Below, piece after piece: positions 19,489-30,110 of a stretch of 64,000 nucleotides of DNA. The stretch covers positions 186,001 through 250,000 of the forward strand of contig NZ_VJOO01000001.1 of the NCBI RefSeq assembly GCF_007556755.1, in the 5' to 3' direction. Positions within the stretch are counted from its first letter, which is position 1. Each line of letters opens with the position of its first letter. The translations under genes were made by a program, and so were the position numbers. The notes below the pieces were generated by a model. It ran no database searches, had not been told where the DNA came from, and saw only the letters and a list, made by a program, of their open reading frames with translations. The stretch comes from Tepidimonas fonticaldi. Lineage in GTDB: Bacteria; Pseudomonadota; Gammaproteobacteria; Burkholderiales; Burkholderiaceae_C.

Positions 19489-19699
19489 GTTTTATCCGTC
19501 GTAATATTTCATGCCTTCCCAGAGCATTTAAAGGGAGGATTTATTGGAGTTGATATATTTTTTGTCATCTCCGGGTATTTAATTACCAGCATTCTACACA
19601 ACAATTTAAAAAGCAATAGCTTCAGCTTTTTTGACTTCTACTCACGAAGAGTTAACAGGCTATTCCCGGCCTTAGCAATCACGCTCGCACTCCCCCCCG
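19489..19699 (+). pseudogene. O-acetyltransferase, second fragment
   Basis: Continues the acyltransferase-3 frame after the IS30 element: [20 protein letters not shown], then [16 protein letters not shown], then [17 protein letters not shown]. These are residues 25 to about 95 of the usual fold, including the [15 protein letters not shown] and FYxRRxxRxxPAL signatures. The fragment ends at the left repeat of the IS3 element. Roughly 200 residues normally following (the remaining membrane helices) are absent from the window. Confidence 0.85.
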
Positions 19700-19760
19700 C
19701 GTCAGAATAGATGTCGCCCGCATAGAACTCTGAACCTGGGGGCGATGATGGAAGAACAAG

Positions 19761-20234
19761 TTGGCCAGATACGGACAAGCATTCAAGGACCGTGCTGTGG
19801 CGCGGTTGCTGCCGCCTGAGAGCGCTTCGCTGACAGACGTGGCGCGGGAATTTGGTGTGAGCGTGCAGACGCTGCAGAAGTGGCGCGATGCGGCGTTGTC
19901 GCCGCCGGCCGCTGCCCAGGCCTGGACGCCTGCAGCCCGTTTTGAGGCGTTGCTGACGACGGCGGCCATGGATGAACAGCAACGCAATGCCTGGTGCCGC
20001 GCCAACGGCGTGTACCCGCAGCAGCTCATCGAGTGGCGCCAGGCGGCCACCGAGGCACTGGGCAGCACAGCCAGCGAGCGCAGCAGCCCGGCCCAAGCCA
20101 AGGCCCAGCAGCGCCGCATCAAACAACTCGAGCGCGATCTGCGCCGCAAGGACAAGGCGTTGGCAGAGACCGCGGCATTGCTGGTGCTCTCAAAAAAGCT
20201 CGAGGCGGTCTTGCCGGGGGACGAGGACGCATGA
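19761..20234 (+). CDS. IS3-family transposase OrfA
   Basis: 157 residues from a TTG start. N-terminal HTH_Tnp-1-type region (QAFKDRAVARLLPPESASLT, then DVAREFGVSVQTLQKWRDAAL) and a C-terminal coiled, Lys/Arg/Glu-rich segment (QRRIKQLERDLRRKDKALAE) resembling a leucine zipper, as usual for OrfA of this family. A central insert with a second possible HTH (NAWCRANGVYPQQLIEWRQ) makes it longer than a typical 100-residue OrfA. It overlaps orfB by 4 nt. Confidence 0.85.
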   Translation: MARYGQAFKDRAVARLLPPESASLTDVAREFGVSVQTLQKWRDAALSPPAAAQAWTPAARFEALLTTAAMDEQQRNAWCRANGVYPQQLIEWRQAATEALGSTASERSSPAQAKAQQRRIKQLERDLRRKDKALAETAALLVLSKKLEAVLPGDEDA

Positions 20235-21322
20235 TCCCGCTGCAAGACCGCCGACATCTGGTGGAACTGATCGGGCAAGCGCACCGCGATGGCGCCAGTC
20301 TGTACAAGGCCTGCGAGACGGCCGGCATCACGCTGCGCACGCTGCAGCGCTGGACAATAGCCGACGGCTCCATCCGCTGTGACGCTCGCCCCCAGGCGCA
20401 GCGACCCAGGCCAAGCCATGCGCTCAGCCAAGCCGAGCGCGCCGAGGTGCTGCGCATTGCCAACGAGCCGCGCTTTGCGGACCAGCCGCCTGCGCGCATC
20501 GTGCCTGCGCTGGCCGATGAAGGCCGCTATGTGGCCAGCGAATCGACCTTCTACCGCATCCTGCGCGCACAAGGGCAAGCCGCCCATCGCGGCCGCGCCA
20601 AGGCGCCGCAGGCGCGACGCGGCCCGAGCACGCATGTGGCCAGTGGCCCGCGCCAGCTCTGGTGCTGGGACATGACCTATCTGCCCGCCCAGATCGCCGG
20701 GCGCTGGTTCTACCTGTATCTGATCCTAGACCTCTACAGTCGCAAGATCGTGGGCTGGGAGGTGCACGAGCACGACGACGCCTGCCATGCCGCGCACCTG
20801 GTGCGCCGCACGGCGCTGGCCGAGGGCATTGCCACACAGGCGAGCAAGCCCGTGCTGCACGGCGACAACGGCTCCACGCTCAAAGCCACCACGGTGCTGG
20901 CCATGCTGCATTGGCTGGGCATCAAGCCCTCGTACTCGCGCCCACGCGTCAGCAACGATAACGCCTTTGTCGAATCGCTGTTTCGCACCGCCAAGTACCG
21001 GCCCGAGTTCCCTGCCCGTGGCTTTGCCGACCTGCACGCCGCTCGCGACTGGGCGGCGCAGTTTGTGCATTGGTACAACCATGAGCATCTGCACAGCGGC
21101 ATCCGCTACGTGAGCCCGGCAGCGCGGCATGAAGGGCGTGACCAAGCGATCCTGGCGGCCAGGCATCAGGTTTACGAACGTGCCCGCCAGCGCCATCCGT
21201 CGCGCTGGAGTCGGCACACGCGCAACTGGCAGCCCATCGGCGCCGTCACGCTCAACCCCGAGCGCGACGCGGTGATCGAAGGCCTCACGCTGCATCACGA
21301 TACACAACAATTGGCCGCATGA
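20231..21322 (+). CDS. IS3-family transposase OrfB (DDE integrase)
   Basis: 363 residues. N-terminal HTH region followed by an rve integrase core: D147 (WCWDMTYLP), D212 (LHGDNGS) and E248 (DNAFVESLF); the 35-residue D-to-E spacing is that of IS3 OrfB. The ATG overlaps the OrfA stop (ATGA), so expression appears to use termination-reinitiation and not the -1 frameshift seen in many IS3 elements. The frame is intact, so the element may be active. Confidence 0.92.
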   Translation: MIPLQDRRHLVELIGQAHRDGASLYKACETAGITLRTLQRWTIADGSIRCDARPQAQRPRPSHALSQAERAEVLRIANEPRFADQPPARIVPALADEGRYVASESTFYRILRAQGQAAHRGRAKAPQARRGPSTHVASGPRQLWCWDMTYLPAQIAGRWFYLYLILDLYSRKIVGWEVHEHDDACHAAHLVRRTALAEGIATQASKPVLHGDNGSTLKATTVLAMLHWLGIKPSYSRPRVSNDNAFVESLFRTAKYRPEFPARGFADLHAARDWAAQFVHWYNHEHLHSGIRYVSPAARHEGRDQAILAARHQVYERARQRHPSRWSRHTRNWQPIGAVTLNPERDAVIEGLTLHHDTQQLAA

Positions 21323-21345
21323 CTTGCGCGACAACTATCTTGACA

Positions 21346-21469
21346 CGCACCGCGGGTGCGCTTGGCGCGCAGCTCAAAGCCCGTATACATCGGCGCCTCC
21401 AGACTCATCTGCTTCATGTCGCTATTGTCCCATCCCGGCAGTCTGGCAGGAAGGTTTTGCAGACCTTCC
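21346..21469 (-). mobile_element. IS5-family remnant (left end only)
   Basis: About 124 GC-rich bases between the IS3 element and the AT-rich acyltransferase 3' part. On the minus strand an ATG at 21417 reads MKQMSLEAPMYTGFELRAKR followed by TRGA, resembling the first 24 residues of IS5-family transposases (typically a KRTR segment before FLDEM). Upstream lies GGAAGGTCTGCAAAACCTTCC (21449-21469), a likely terminal repeat. The rest of that element is missing; the IS3 element sits exactly at the break. Confidence 0.6.
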
Positions 21470-22622
21470 CTTATACTTATTTCACTGGCCAATTTTATCT
21501 TTTGGCCGAATTATCTACTTCGAGACACCACCAAATCGATACAAGATCCTTACGATAATAATTTCCTTCGTGCTGGCATGGCTTACAACAAGATTTATCG
21601 AGCCATCATTCCGCCACGCATCCCAATCACCCAGCGGCGAAGAAAGATTTAAATTTCAACCCAAAACACTGAAATTAACATTAATTTTAATTCTTATTGG
21701 ATTATTCGGAATCGCCGTAAACTTGACGAATTTTTCCTCGAGCCGATCGTTCGAAACTCTTGCAGTCAAGCGTCGCGACGAACACGCCATCGGAAGCTCG
21801 TTAAAATGGTTCGAAGGAAAAGAAAATTGGCTATTCCTCGGAAATGCTTACGAAAAAAACTTGGCCAAACTAAAACTTGCCATCAGACCCAAAAGCACTG
21901 AAATAGATAAGACGACCAAGTTTTTTCAAGACTTAGCGAGCACAGCAGATCAGTTTAATATCAAAACTTATCTATTCATTGGCCCAAACAAAGAGACCAT
22001 ATACCCCGAATATTTGCCAAAACAAGTTACAGTACCTCCTGCGCGATACCTTGATTTCTTTCTTCGCGAACTAAGCAAGATTAACAATTTAATTATCTAC
22101 GACCCCACAAAAATTCTGAAAGAGTCAAAAACGGAAGGTCTTTTGTACCGAAAGACCGACACCCATTGGAATAATAGAGGAGCCTATGTAGCGTTTTCCG
22201 GGTTTCTAAAAACTTTAGGTATTAGTCCACCTAAAGTTAGCTTCTTTAAGGGTCAACCTCAGCCAGGAGATTTGATCGAAATATCCAATCTCAAAAATTT
22301 CCCCATTGACAACGAAGACAGCTGGGATATTTCGTGGGAATCCAGACTAGACTGGAACGAAGAACTCACATCCAGAGAAAATATTTTTGGCTTCGGATAC
22401 CCTTCGATCGTAAAAAACAAACATCCATTATCGGAAAAAGTTGTCTGGATCATAGGCGATTCTTTTTCCGCAGCCCTGAGGCCATTCTTTAACGCCACCT
22501 TCAGAGAAGTACATTACATTGGCCACTGGGGAAAGACAATTGACAGAATGCCAAAACTTATTCAAGAAAGCAAAGACAAACCAGACTTGATCGTTATCAT
22601 CAGAGTGGAGAGATCGTTTTGA
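21466..22622 (+). pseudogene. O-acetyltransferase, 3' fragment with AlgX/AlgJ-type SGNH domain
   Basis: About 385 residues. It begins LPLYLFHWPILSFGR, the last-helices motif of acyltransferase-3 proteins, passes ARFIEPSFRH-like and one more helix (LTLILILIGLFGIAVNL), then enters a periplasmic domain. That domain has WFEGKENWLFLGN, YRKTDTHWNNRGAYVAF and WIIGDSFSAALRPFF. The order (DxHW before GDS) is that of AlgX/AlgJ-type O-acetyltransferase domains, not of the usual C-terminal SGNH domain of OafA. The end (PDLIVIIRVERSF) looks natural. Without its N-terminus this cannot be made as a functional enzyme. Confidence 0.8.
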
Positions 22623-22674
22623 CAAGCACCGCACTTGCGAAACCACAATAACAAAAATTCTAAATCCAAATATA

Positions 22675-23688
22675 ATGGACACATCTTTCGATATTATCAT
22701 TTACGATGCGGGTGAAGCGCGAGTGGAGGTTCGCCTCGCACGCGATACGGCATGGCTCAATTTACAGCAACTTTCAGAGCTATTCGGGCGTAGCAAGTCC
22801 GTGGTCTCGCGGCACTTGAGGAATATCTTCGAGTGCGGCGAACTCATACGCGAGGCAGTTGTTGCAAAAAATGCAACAACTGCCTCCGACGGCAAAACGT
22901 ATTTGGTTGAGTATTACAACCTCGATGCCATCATCTCCGTCGGCTACCGGGTGAACTCCACGCGCGCCACGCGCTTTCGCCAATGGGCCACGCGGGTGCT
23001 GCGCGAGCACCTGACGCGGGGTTACACGCTGGACCGCCAGCGCTTTGAAAAGAATGCCGCCGAGCTGGAGGCGGCGCTGGCGCTGGTGAAGAAGGCCGCC
23101 GCGGGCGAGGCGCTCACCGCCGACATGGGCCGCGGGCTGGTGGACGTGATCGCCCGCTACACCCAGACCTTTCTGTGGCTGCAGCGCTACGACGAGGGGC
23201 TGCTGACCGCTCCGGCCGGCAGCCCGGGCGGGGTACTGCCGACGCTGGAAGAGGCTCGGGCCGCCATCGCGCGCCTGAAGGCCGAGCTGATGGCGCGCGG
23301 CGAGGCGTCGGACCTGTTCGGCCGCGAGCGCGGTGAGGCCTTCGCGGCGATCCTGGGCAACCTGGAGCAGACGGTGTTTGGCGAGGCGGCCTACCCGACG
23401 GTGGAGACCAAGGCCGCGCACCTGTTGTATTTCGTCATCAAGAACCACCCCTTCGCCGACGGCAACAAGCGTACCGGGGCATTCCTGTTCGTGGACTTTC
23501 TGGCGCGCAACGGCCGGCTGTTGCGCGACGGTGAACCGGTGATCAACGACGTCGGGCTGGCGGCACTCGCCCTGTTGGTGGCGGAATCGAACGCCCAAAA
23601 CAAGGACGTGATGGTCCGCCTGATCGAGAACATGCTGGCGCTACCGGCCCCGCCCGGCCAGCCACCACAGGCTGCGCAGCGCGCATAG
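22675..23688 (+). CDS. RhuM-Fic/Doc fusion protein (putative toxin/nucleotidyl- or phosphotransferase)
   Basis: 337 residues. Residues 1-115 match the RhuM family (IIIYDAGEARVEVRL, LNLQQLSELFGRSKSVVSRH, TASDGKTY, YYNLDAIISVGYRVNS, FRQWAT). Residues about 215-320 form a Fic/Doc fold with core HPFADGNKRTG at 258-268; the GNKRT ending is closer to Doc (NKRT, protein kinase activity) than to AMP-transferring Fic (GNGR). No antitoxin gene or inhibitory helix was recognised nearby. The 5' part is AT-richer than the 3' part. A perfect inverted repeat lies at codons 60-71. The last ~17 residues run antisense into the DUF4149 gene. Start: ATG at 22675, no clear ribosome-binding site. Confidence 0.85.
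   Translation: MDTSFDIIIYDAGEARVEVRLARDTAWLNLQQLSELFGRSKSVVSRHLRNIFECGELIREAVVAKNATTASDGKTYLVEYYNLDAIISVGYRVNSTRATRFRQWATRVLREHLTRGYTLDRQRFEKNAAELEAALALVKKAAAGEALTADMGRGLVDVIARYTQTFLWLQRYDEGLLTAPAGSPGGVLPTLEEARAAIARLKAELMARGEASDLFGRERGEAFAAILGNLEQTVFGEAAYPTVETKAAHLLYFVIKNHPFADGNKRTGAFLFVDFLARNGRLLRDGEPVINDVGLAALALLVAESNAQNKDVMVRLIENMLALPAPPGQPPQAAQRA
22852..22886. repeat. Perfect 15-bp inverted repeat inside the RhuM-Fic gene
   Basis: GAGGCAGTTGTTGCA (22852-22866), loop AAAAA, TGCAACAACTGCCTC (22872-22886). The arms are fully complementary and encode part of REAVVAKNATTAS, just before the conserved TASDGKTY segment. No U-tract follows, so it is not an ordinary terminator. Confidence 0.8.
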
Positions 23689-24099
23689 CCACTGCAGCGC
23701 CACCAGCAGCGTGCCCAGGCCGTGCCAAAGTGCGAGGTTGCCACCGGTCTGCCGGGCGGTGAGGATGCGCTGCGCGACGCCGAACTCCTGCACCAGGCCG
23801 GCAAGCGCCCCCAGCAGCAGCCACGGTAGCAGCGCCCAGCTGGCGTCCCCGGCCTGGCCGCGGCTGCGCTGCGCGCGCCCCCACAGCAGCAGCGCCAGGG
23901 CCGCCGCGACGCTGACCCACGACTGCACCTGGAACAGCCGCGCGGCCATGCCGCCGGCCACGGCCGGGTTGTTGAAGTGCGCAAACAGCAGCGGCACGGC
24001 GACGAAGCTCCACGCCGTCACCGCGCCCCACCACAGCGCCGCCACCAGCAGCGGCCAGCGCTGCGCCCAGGCTGGCCAGATTTGCCCGAGGGTCCGCAC
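23641..24099 (-). CDS. DUF4149-type membrane protein
   Basis: 152 residues from a GTG at 24099, 11 nt after the greA stop. Four hydrophobic segments: near 15-35 (LLVAALWWGAVTAWSFVAVPLLF), 55-75, 85-105 and 120-140. The N-terminal WGA..FVAVPLLFAHF and central HFNNPAVAGGMAARLFQVQSW patterns fit DUF4149, a family of small inner-membrane proteins that usually follows greA in Burkholderiales. Function unknown. Its 3' end overlaps the RhuM-Fic gene by 48 bp in convergent orientation. Confidence 0.8.
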   Translation of the reverse strand: MRTLGQIWPAWAQRWPLLVAALWWGAVTAWSFVAVPLLFAHFNNPAVAGGMAARLFQVQSWVSVAAALALLLWGRAQRSRGQAGDASWALLPWLLLGALAGLVQEFGVAQRILTARQTGGNLALWHGLGTLLVALQWLCALRSLWWLAGRGR

Positions 24100-24110
24100 C
24101 GGCTGCGCCC

Positions 24111-24587
24111 TCACTCGTAGCGCACCGCCACGATCTCGTAGCGGCGCACGCCGTTGGGCGCCTGCACCTCGGCAACGTCGCCCTCCTCCTTGCCGATCAG
24201 CGCGCGTGCGATGGGGCTGGACACGTTGATCAGCCCGAGCTTCAGGTCGGCCTCGTCCTCGCCGACGATCTGGTAGGTGACGGTCTCGCCGGTGGCCTCG
24301 TCCTCCAGCTCGACGGTGGCGCCGAACACCACTTTGCCGCCGGCGTCGAGCTGCGCCGGGTCGATGATCTGGGCCGCGGCGAGCTTGCCCTCGATCTCCT
24401 TGATGCGGCCTTCGATGAAGCCCTGGCGGTCCTTGGCGGCGTCGTATTCGGCGTTCTCGCTCAGGTCGCCCTGCGCACGCGCCTCGGCGATGGCCTGGAT
24501 GACGGCGGGGCGCTCGACGGTCTTCAGGCGGTGCAGTTCCTCCTTGAGCTTGTCGGCACCGCGCTTGGTCAGCGGAATGGTGGGCAT
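24111..24587 (-). CDS. greA: Transcription elongation factor GreA
   Basis: 158 residues, standard length. N-terminal coiled-coil (about 1-75) carrying the acidic tip [19 protein letters not shown], and C-terminal FKBP-like domain ([34 protein letters not shown] in two parts). It inserts into the RNA polymerase secondary channel and stimulates cleavage of backtracked RNA. It follows carB after a terminator hairpin, as in related genomes. Confidence 0.96.
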   Translation of the reverse strand: MPTIPLTKRGADKLKEELHRLKTVERPAVIQAIAEARAQGDLSENAEYDAAKDRQGFIEGRIKEIEGKLAAAQIIDPAQLDAGGKVVFGATVELEDEATGETVTYQIVGEDEADLKLGLINVSSPIARALIGKEEGDVAEVQAPNGVRRYEIVAVRYE

Positions 24588-24606
24588 GGAAGCAATCCTT
24601 GTCGCA

Positions 24607-24640
24607 CAAAAGCAAACCGCCGAGCGTTGCCGTTCGGCGG
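24607..24640 (-). terminator. Intrinsic terminator after carB
   Basis: On the minus strand CCGCCGA (24640-24634) pairs with TCGGCGG (24623-24617) around a 10-nt loop and is followed by TTTGCTTTTG. It lies about 90 nt beyond the carB stop and before greA, so greA probably has its own promoter or relies on read-through. Confidence 0.7.
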
Positions 24641-24727
24641 TGTCGTTTCGCTTGTAATGATAACCGGTTTACCGCGCAACCACCCAGCCGGACACGCAGC
24701 CCGGCGGAGGGGTCGGTGGTCACCCCC

Positions 24728-27994
<3,267 letters not shown>

Positions 27995-27998
27995 GGAA

Positions 27999-29171
27999 TC
28001 ACTTTCCGGCAGCGGCCATCAGGGCCGTGAAGCGGTCGAACAGATAGGCGATGTCATGCGGGCCGGGGCTCGCCTCCGGGTGGCCCTGGAAGCCGAACGC
28101 CGGGCGGTCGGTGCGCGCGATGCCCTGCAGTGTGCCGTCGAACAGGCTGACGTGCGTGGCGCGCAGCGTCGCGGGCAGGCTCGCCTCGTCGACCGCAAAG
28201 CCGTGGTTCTGGCTGGTGATGCTCACTCGCCCGGTGTCGAGGTCCTTGACCGGGTGGTTGGCGCCGTGGTGGCCGAACTTCATCTTGAACGTGCGCGCGC
28301 CGCTGGCCAGCGCCAGGATCTGGTGCCCCAGGCAGATGCCGAACGTCGGCACGCCGCGCTCGATGACGGTGGCCGCCGCCGCGATCGCGTAGTCGCACGG
28401 CTCGGGGTCGCCGGGGCCGTTGGAGAGGAACACGCCGTCCGGCCGCAGCGCCAGCGCGTCCGCGGCCGGGGTGCGCGCCGGCACCACGGTGACGCGGCAG
28501 CCGCGCTCGGCCAGCATGCGCAGGATGTTGCGCTTGACGCCGAAGTCGTAGGCGACGACGTGAAAGCGCGGCTGGGCCAGGCGCCCGTAGCCGCGCGTGC
28601 CGTCCTCGCGCTGCAGCCGCCACTCGGTCTCGCTCCACTCATAGGGCTGCGCGGTGGTGACGGCCTGGGCCAGATCCAGCCCGGCCATGCTCGGCGCGCC
28701 ACGCGCCGCGGCCACGGCCTCGGCGCGCACGGCATCGGTGACCGCCTCGCCCTCGCGCAGCGCGACGATGGCACCGTTTTGCGCGCCGTGCTCGCGCAGG
28801 CGGCGCGTCAGCGCGCGCGTGTCCAGCCCCGCGATGGCGACGATGCCCTCGCGGCGCAGGTATTCGCCCAGGGACTGCTCGGCGCGAAAGTTGGAATGGA
28901 GCTGGGGCAGGTCCTTGATGATCAGGCCGGCGGCCTGGATAGCGCCGGATTCGATGTCCTCGCCGTTGACCCCAACGTTGCCGATGTGCGGATACGTGAG
29001 GGTCACGATCTGCTGGCGGTAGCTGGGGTCGGTGAGGATTTCCTGATAGCCGGTGAGGGCGGTGTTGAACACCACCTCACCCACGGTCTGGCCGGTCGAA
29101 CCGATGGCCACACCTTCAAAGACCGTGCCGTCTGCGAGCGCGAGGATGGCGGGTGCAAGGACGGGAAACAC
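27999..29171 (-). CDS. carA: Carbamoyl-phosphate synthase small (glutaminase) chain
   Basis: 390 residues with the GTG at 29171, preceded by GGAGAG at 5 nt; upstream in-frame GTG codons at 29177 and 29210 are less likely since the family begins shortly before [12 protein letters not shown]-terminal CPSase small-chain domain, then a class I glutamine amidotransferase domain with nucleophile C280 (GICLGHQ) and catalytic His/Glu in [14 protein letters not shown]. It hydrolyses glutamine and passes ammonia to CarB. A TATAAT lies 138 nt upstream; the leader between (29172-29308) holds no gene. Confidence 0.95.
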   Translation of the reverse strand: MFPVLAPAILALADGTVFEGVAIGSTGQTVGEVVFNTALTGYQEILTDPSYRQQIVTLTYPHIGNVGVNGEDIESGAIQAAGLIIKDLPQLHSNFRAEQSLGEYLRREGIVAIAGLDTRALTRRLREHGAQNGAIVALREGEAVTDAVRAEAVAAARGAPSMAGLDLAQAVTTAQPYEWSETEWRLQREDGTRGYGRLAQPRFHVVAYDFGVKRNILRMLAERGCRVTVVPARTPAADALALRPDGVFLSNGPGDPEPCDYAIAAAATVIERGVPTFGICLGHQILALASGARTFKMKFGHHGANHPVKDLDTGRVSITSQNHGFAVDEASLPATLRATHVSLFDGTLQGIARTDRPAFGFQGHPEASPGPHDIAYLFDRFTALMAAAGK

Positions 29172-29301
29172 GGACACTCTCCAGGAAGGTTTGGACGCAC
29201 CCGCACCCACCCGGCCCCGTCCGCCGCAGCGCCCGGCGACCGCGGGGCGGTCGGGGAGCTCGCAGGACAGTCACCGAGTGGACACGGACGGTCTGGGTAA
29301 A

Positions 29302-29314
29302 CCTTGAAATTATA
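29302..29314 (-). promoter_or_regulatory. -10 element of the carA promoter
   Basis: TATAAT on the minus strand at 29314-29309, inside GCGGGCTATAATTTCAAGG. It overlaps the stop codon of the upstream methyltransferase gene. No good -35 hexamer at 17 bp. The predicted start near 29302 gives a leader of about 130 nt before carA. The same CGGGCTATAAT-TTCA-GGTTT pattern occurs before rpsB. Confidence 0.55.
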
Positions 29315-30110
29315 GCCCGCCGAACACCGTCGCTGCGCTGGCGTGCAGGCAGATCGCGGCGGCGGCGGCCACGTTGAGCGACTCTTCGCCGCCGGGCTGG
29401 ATGATCCGCACCGTCTGGGCGGCCTGTGCCATCAGCTCCGGGCGCACGCCCTGCCCTTCGTGGCCCAGCAACCAGGCACACGGCCAGGGCAGGCGGGCCT
29501 CGTGCAACCAGCCCCCGTGGTGGGAACTGGTCGCGAGCAGCGGCACCTGCAAATCGGCAAGGCAGGAGGCATCCACCGCCTCTACCAGCGCGAGGCCGAA
29601 ATGCGCCCCCATGCCGGCACGCAGCACCTTGGGCGACCACAGTGCCGCCGTACCGCGCAGCGCCACCACTTGGCGAAAGCCGAAGGCCGCCGCGCTGCGC
29701 AGGATGGAGCCGACGTTGCCTGGGTCTTGCAGCCGGTCCAGCACCACGGTGGGCACGCCGGCCTGCACGGTCTGAGTGGGCGGCACGGGCACCAGACAGC
29801 CGACATGGGCGGCAGACTCCAGCGGGCTGAGCTGCGCCATCAGCGCCTCGGTCAGCAGCCAGACCGGCACCTCGGGCGCCAGGGTCCCGGTCTGCTGCCA
29901 CGTCTGCACCCACGCCAGGCCTGCGGGGCTGCTCACCACCGCCTCGGGCTGCCAGCCGCGGGCCAGCAGGGCACGGCACAAATGGTCGCCTTCGACCCAG
30001 ACGACGCCCTCGCGCCGGTAGGCGCTGCCGTCCTGCACCAGGCGCCGCAGGCGTTTGACGCGCGGATTGTCGCGCGAGGCAATCGGCTCGGGTGGACGCT
30101 GCGGGGTCAT
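29310..30110 (-). CDS. TrmH/SpoU-family RNA 2'-O-methyltransferase
   Basis: 266 residues. N-terminal substrate-binding region ([32 protein letters not shown]) and a C-terminal SPOUT knot with the three SpoU motifs: [29 protein letters not shown] and [14 protein letters not shown]. Methylates a ribose in rRNA or tRNA using S-adenosylmethionine; target not determinable (RlmB-like). The ATG overlaps the rnhB stop by ATGA, so it is translationally coupled at the end of the envelope block. Confidence 0.9.
   Translation of the reverse strand: MTPQRPPEPIASRDNPRVKRLRRLVQDGSAYRREGVVWVEGDHLCRALLARGWQPEAVVSSPAGLAWVQTWQQTGTLAPEVPVWLLTEALMAQLSPLESAAHVGCLVPVPPTQTVQAGVPTVVLDRLQDPGNVGSILRSAAAFGFRQVVALRGTAALWSPKVLRAGMGAHFGLALVEAVDASCLADLQVPLLATSSHHGGWLHEARLPWPCAWLLGHEGQGVRPELMAQAAQTVRIIQPGGEESLNVAAAAAICLHASAATVFGGL

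Larger units (their letters stand above)
19700..21345 (+). mobile_element. IS3-family insertion sequence
   Basis: About 1646 bp with imperfect inverted ends: left CGTCAGAATAGATGTCGCCC from 19700, right (read inward) TGTCAAGATAGTTGTCGCGC from 21345, 15 of 20 matching. It carries orfA and orfB in the same direction with an ATGA overlap. No flanking direct repeat is seen: on the left it borders the acyltransferase, on the right an IS5 remnant. That asymmetry suggests a deletion next to the element. Confidence 0.8.

Noticed and set aside
22619-22676. TTGACA (22619-22624) and TATAAT (22671-22676) as a promoter for the RhuM-Fic gene
   Set aside because: They are 46 bp apart and the TATAAT overlaps the start codon supported by homology; they cannot form one promoter for that start.
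22675-23688. Antiphage or CRISPR-associated system around the RhuM-Fic gene
   Set aside because: No nuclease, helicase, reverse transcriptase or repeat array is adjacent; flanks are a pseudogene and core genes.
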